Positions 14,078 to 16,932 of a stretch of DNA of 16,932 nucleotides are shown here, in pieces (position 1 is the first letter of the stretch; each line of letters begins with the position of its first letter). Under the pieces are notes generated by a model. It saw only the letters and a program-made list of their open reading frames with translations. It made no database searches and was not told the origin of the DNA. A program made the position numbers and the translations under genes. The DNA is from Candidatus Desantisiibacteriota bacterium (GTDB taxonomy: Bacteria; UBA9089; CG2-30-40-21): NCBI GenBank assembly GCA_016208205.1, contig JACQYP010000027.1, positions 1 through 16,932 of the forward strand. The letters run 5' to 3'.

Positions 14078-15955
14078 TTGTTGGAAAAAAGGGAAAAGAA
14101 GAGAAGTGATAAAAGAATTAATCAAAGACAAAATAATAGATTGGAAAGGGTTAAAGAGAAAATATTATTTTTTAATAAAGAATATATTATAGTTACAGTG
14201 ATTTTAATTTTTGCTTTCATATTGCGATTAATTTATATCTCTCAGATGAAAATAAACGATCCTAATTTTCTCCATCTGACAGGTACTGACCAAGGGGCAT
14301 ATGATTCTGCTGCTCAAGCAGTACTCGATGGTACTCTTCCCAAAGAGCCATATTATTATAATCCTGGGTATTATTATTTTCTGGCATTAATCTATTTAGT
14401 ATGTGGTCATAATCTTGATACAGCACTCAAGGTTCAATTTCTGATAGGACTTTCGACATATTTTCTAATATATCTAATAGCTAAGCGAATTTTCAATAAA
14501 ACAGTTGGTTTTATAGCTATTTCTTTATGTAGCCTCTATGGTATCTTTATGATTTATGAAGGGCTTTTTCTTTCATCTGTTCTTGAAACCTTTTTACTTG
14601 CTTTAAGCATTTTTCTATTATTGCAGAATGCCGATAAACCAAGTGCTAAGGGTTTCTTTTTTACAGGAATTATTATAGGATTATCTGTTCTTACCAGACC
14701 TAATATTATTCTTCTTATCCCTATTTATTTTTTATGGATAGCTACCAGATTATGGAGTCAAAAGAAAAGATTATTATTGGTATATCTGGTTATGACAATA
14801 GGTATAATCGGGATAATCTCACCTGTAACCATAAGAAACTATACCTATAGTGGTAAATTTATCCTTGTTTCTTCAAATGGACCAATTAATTTCTGGATAG
14901 GTAATAATCCAGATGCAACTGGTAGTTATAGACTTTCACCATTTGCTAAGGTATTAGAAGATAGGATGAAAAAGGAAGGTCGAGATTTATGGGTTTCTGA
15001 TGCCTTAACCTTTATTAAAGAACGACCTGAGCAATATGTTAAGCTATTACTTAAAAAGTTTTGTCTTTTCTGGGCAAGTTATGAGCCTGCTGATAATGAT
15101 ATAGTTTATGAGAGAATGAAAGGTCAGTCCTCACTCCTAAGGATGCCATTTATACTTGGGTTTGGAATTATAGCCTCATTAGGATTAGGAGGAATACTTC
15201 TTTCTTTAAGACGATGGTGGGGAAAAGGATTACTCCTTTATTTGGTTATATTAGGATATATGAGTACAGTCATAGCCTTTTTTGTTCAATCGAGATTTCG
15301 AGTGGCTATGATTCCATATCTCATAGTATTTGCTGGATTTTGTCTTTATTATTGGTATGATAAATTCCAAAAAAAAGAATACAAAAAGCTATATCTATCT
15401 TTATGCCCAGCAATTATTTTTTATTTGATGGTTAATTTTCAGACTTATTTTGGATGGACTCATCCCTATTTTCATCCCAATGGAGAATATGTTGAAAGTA
15501 GAAATGGGCTTATCATAAGAGATGACAGTGGCGAGTGGCACGGAAAGGAAGTAAATGTTCTGGATTCACCTGACAAAATTATTAAAAAAGAACTAATTAT
15601 AAATAGTGATATTTCTCAATTTAAGGATGCGGTGTTAATTTTGAATTATTTTGCTAATGATCAAGGTGAATTGCTGATTAAAGTCAATGAATATCAATTC
15701 CCTAAAATATCTTGTAGTCAGATTACTTACGGTCAGTTTATGCGACTTGCAAAACTCGGGTTTAAGCCAAATCATCTAAAACGAGGCATAAATATTATTA
15801 CTTTAAGGGTTACTCCAACTGCAATTGTCCAAATACCAACAGATAATTGGCGTAATTATGGCCGATCATATTTTAGTAGTAATGGGATAGATTGGGAAAG
15901 GATAGAAGAAGAGTTTATGATTGAGATAGAGTTATCAAAAACTACCCAAATTTAA
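14078..15955 (+). CDS. GT39/ArnT-like polyprenyl-phosphate-sugar glycosyltransferase, multi-pass membrane protein
   Basis: 625 aa starting at a TTG (14078-14080) with GAGGTGA seven bases upstream; a second TTG is the next codon. A very basic N-terminus precedes the first membrane helix (about 37-56). The first external loop holds GTDQGAYDSAAQAVLDG (D71, D76) and PYYYNPGYYYFLALIY, as in the GT39/PMT_2 family, where an acidic residue here is catalytic. About ten further hydrophobic helices follow to residue ~460, with the internal motifs LTRPNIILLIPIYF, RNYTYSGKFILVSSNG and FWIGNN typical of this class. Residues ~465-625 form a soluble, probably beta-rich C-terminal domain. Such enzymes move a sugar from a lipid-linked donor to a lipid, protein or glycan outside the membrane; the acceptor is unknown. 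It is visibly more A+T-rich than the genes before it, which may mean a different origin. Confidence 0.82.
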   Translation: MLEKREKKRSDKRINQRQNNRLERVKEKILFFNKEYIIVTVILIFAFILRLIYISQMKINDPNFLHLTGTDQGAYDSAAQAVLDGTLPKEPYYYNPGYYYFLALIYLVCGHNLDTALKVQFLIGLSTYFLIYLIAKRIFNKTVGFIAISLCSLYGIFMIYEGLFLSSVLETFLLALSIFLLLQNADKPSAKGFFFTGIIIGLSVLTRPNIILLIPIYFLWIATRLWSQKKRLLLVYLVMTIGIIGIISPVTIRNYTYSGKFILVSSNGPINFWIGNNPDATGSYRLSPFAKVLEDRMKKEGRDLWVSDALTFIKERPEQYVKLLLKKFCLFWASYEPADNDIVYERMKGQSSLLRMPFILGFGIIASLGLGGILLSLRRWWGKGLLLYLVILGYMSTVIAFFVQSRFRVAMIPYLIVFAGFCLYYWYDKFQKKEYKKLYLSLCPAIIFYLMVNFQTYFGWTHPYFHPNGEYVESRNGLIIRDDSGEWHGKEVNVLDSPDKIIKKELIINSDISQFKDAVLILNYFANDQGELLIKVNEYQFPKISCSQITYGQFMRLAKLGFKPNHLKRGINIITLRVTPTAIVQIPTDNWRNYGRSYFSSNGIDWERIEEEFMIEIELSKTTQI

Positions 15956-16069
15956 GGGAAGGGATATGCACAAAGGTATCTATGAGTGTGGGGGTCAGGG
16001 TCAGACTATCATATAGAAGTCAAGAACTTTTTTTAATTTTTCTTTAATTTCCCCAAAAATGCAGTAATT

Positions 16070-16300
16070 TCAAGGCGTTTGAGGGTAGGAATAAATATTG
16101 TCCGATAATATCTTGACATAATTGCCAATAACTGATAAAATATTTGCGAGAGTTAAGAGGTTCTTTCCATTAATGTTCCTCAAAGGATCTATTCTGGTAA
16201 ATGCGGTTTTGCACCAAGCTACCAAATCGAGAGTTTGAGGAGGAAAGATGACCATGCTGACCCACGGGTTTACCCCAAAACCTTGACGGATTTCCTCCTC
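16070..16300 (-). pseudogene. Short minus-strand ORF, unrecognised remnant
   Basis: The frame opens after a TAA and reads EEEEIRQGFGVNPWVS, then MVIFPPQTLDLVAWCKTAF, RIDPLRNINGKNLLTLANIL and KILSDNIYSYPQTP before a TGA at 16070-16072. The same frame continues past that stop with NYCIFGEIKEKLKKVLDFY, so it may be a longer protein end with an in-frame stop mutation. The sequence looks protein-like (hydrophobic helix around ANILSVIGNY, charged tail) but I cannot assign a family. There is no ribosome binding site before its only ATG (16253-16255). A remnant of a transposase C-terminus is one possibility; chance is another. Confidence 0.3.
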
Positions 16301-16311
16301 CTCTTAAACTC
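16231..16311. repeat. Inverted repeat GAGTTTGAGGAGGAAA / TTTCCTCCTCCTCTTAAACTC
   Basis: The left arm 16231-16246 and right arm 16291-16311 are complementary except for a few extra bases in the right arm (one more AGG triplet and AA). The 44-base spacer contains CCATGCTGACCCACGGG. It may be an insertion-sequence end or a repeat; no flanking duplication was seen. Confidence 0.5.
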
Positions 16312-16473
16312 TTGCTTTTATCATTATTAGCCGTATCAAGATATATCTTCTTGTCTTGCTTAGTTATTATATATAAACAGTTACGCCTTATTTAACTGAT
16401 AATCACTCATGTTTGAATCTATGTTAACTCACCACAAGTGAGATTGTTAAAAACAGATTAATCTTGAACCAAC

Positions 16474-16806
16474 TTAGCTGAGTTGGGCAGGCTGAGGACC
16501 TTTGCCTGTAAGTAACCATGCTGGAAATTTTCCTGATGCCACCATATTCTCAAGAACCTCTCCAATAGGAGTTGGTCCTTTGTAATTGTGTGGTTTGATT
16601 CTGGAAAAGACAACATTAGACCCAATAGATTCGAGTTTTGGTCGCCGATGGATAGTTTTAGAAAGTTGAGGAGTTTGTTTGATGACCTCATTTTCTTTTT
16701 CTTGTGGGCAAGGGTTTTGTTTCAGTATAGTATCTAATGTTTGTTGAGCTTGCGCAACTATTTGTTCAATCAGTGTGTTATCGTTAGTGTTATTGTTTTG
16801 GACCAA
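16474..16806 (-). CDS. Hypothetical 110-residue reading frame, possibly fused to an IS110 remnant
   Basis: The frame runs from a TTG (16804-16806) to a TAA. Its first residues (NNNTNDNTLIEQIVAQAQ) could continue the transposase-like frame that enters from the right edge if a one-base shift occurred near 16790, because IS110 proteins carry K-T-D-x-x-D-A-x-L-I-A there. The rest (KPHNYKGPTPIGEVLENMV, KFPAWLLTGKGPQPAQ) matches no family I recognise. It has no signal peptide or membrane segment. It may be a real small gene, a chimeric remnant, or non-coding. There is no good ribosome binding site beyond a weak AGGGA. Confidence 0.35.
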   Translation of the reverse strand: MVQNNNTNDNTLIEQIVAQAQQTLDTILKQNPCPQEKENEVIKQTPQLSKTIHRRPKLESIGSNVVFSRIKPHNYKGPTPIGEVLENMVASGKFPAWLLTGKGPQPAQLS

Positions 16807-16932
16807 TTCAATCGTCCCTGACGAAGATGGTAAGTGCTGTTCGGAAAAACAAAGGTGACTGGTATCTTTGCCTCTCGTAACCTGTTAGCCAGATTTTTAT
16901 GATAGTTACCGGTATATTCCATGACAGTGTAC
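16770..16932 (-). pseudogene. IS110-family transposase fragment, frameshifted, running off the right edge
   Basis: Entering from the edge on the minus strand, the frame reads VMEYTGNYHKNLANRLREA, then KIPVTFVFPNSTYHLRQ, GRLNWSKT and a stop at 16770-16772. V-M-E-x-T-G-N-Y-H-K-x-L, followed by a short strand, NP-like (PN) and R-x-G-R-L-x-x-S-K-T, is the RuvC-like (DEDD) catalytic region of IS110 transposases; the Glu of MEYTG would be the second catalytic acid. The expected KTD-x-x-DA motif is broken by a change of frame after SKT. The 5' part lies outside the window and the C-terminal Ser-containing domain is not seen, so this is probably an inactive remnant. Confidence 0.55.

Larger units (their letters stand above)
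15956..16473. other. Mostly non-coding region with ORF remnant and inverted repeat
   Basis: This 518-base A+T-rich stretch contains GGGGGTCAGGGTCAGAC (from 15990), a T-rich run (16028-16045), a minus-strand ORF remnant (16070-16300) and an inverted repeat (16231-16311). From about 16312 to 16473 I see nothing beyond A/T-rich DNA. No convincing terminator follows the glycosyltransferase gene. Confidence 0.5.

Noticed and set aside
16776..16803. AAC-rich stretch on the minus strand as a DGR template repeat
   Set aside because: It shares no constant sequence with the candidate variable repeat (no counterpart of CGTGCTATGCGTGCTTTT), so the adenine richness alone is not evidence.

Overview
The window looks like a chromosomal segment from an uncultured, deep-branching bacterium, probably known only from environmental assemblies. 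The reasons are a bacterial V/A-type ATPase, very large secreted multi-domain proteins, and intergenic spaces packed with several kinds of short palindromic repeat. I cannot name the phylum. TGA behaves as a stop and TGG encodes Trp, so the code is standard. Several starts have clear AGGAG-type ribosome binding sites.

Layout. (1) 1-2540, minus strand: the head of a V/A-type ATPase operon, with a sigma70-like promoter, the peripheral-stalk subunit (ntpF/G-like) and the membrane subunit I, which runs off the left edge. (2) 2541-2920: a plus-strand promoter and a Uma2-family gene cut short after about 50 residues by a palindromic repeat. (3) 2938-13552, plus strand: three consecutive secreted proteins. 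The first is a giant (about 2548 aa) carrying a beta-helix, a nidogen-like domain, a seven-unit FG-GAP propeller, a PHP phosphoesterase-like domain, two Fn3 domains each split by a pseudopilin-like module, and a C-terminal DUF11-like domain. The second has two Fn3 domains and an F5/8C (discoidin) domain. The third has DUF11-like domains and a C-terminal DUF1566/Lcl C-type-lectin-like domain. (4) 14078-15955: an A+T-rich GT39/ArnT-like membrane glycosyltransferase. (5) 15956-16932: a non-coding stretch, ORF remnants, and at the right edge a frameshifted fragment resembling an IS110-family transposase.

How the genes may work together. The three secreted proteins share modules: Fn3 in proteins 1 and 2, and the DUF11-like module with the same motif string in proteins 1 and 3. 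They probably build one surface or extracellular structure, and the following glycosyltransferase could modify it or its membrane support. This is inference.

The two most interesting signals are these. First, the last ~105 bases of the DUF1566 protein gene look like the variable repeat of a diversity-generating retroelement (DGR): NNC codons are strongly enriched and a constant YVRA-RAF tail follows. No reverse transcriptase or template repeat lies in the window, so it would have to be a remote target. Second, a pseudopilin-like head (about 100 aa) is nested inside an Fn3 domain, and the whole unit is duplicated in tandem. Next in interest are the intergenic palindromes. Several are built of ~8-11-bp units, one family shares the terminal motif TAACTACTCA, one palindrome sits in frame inside a coding gene, and one truncates a gene.
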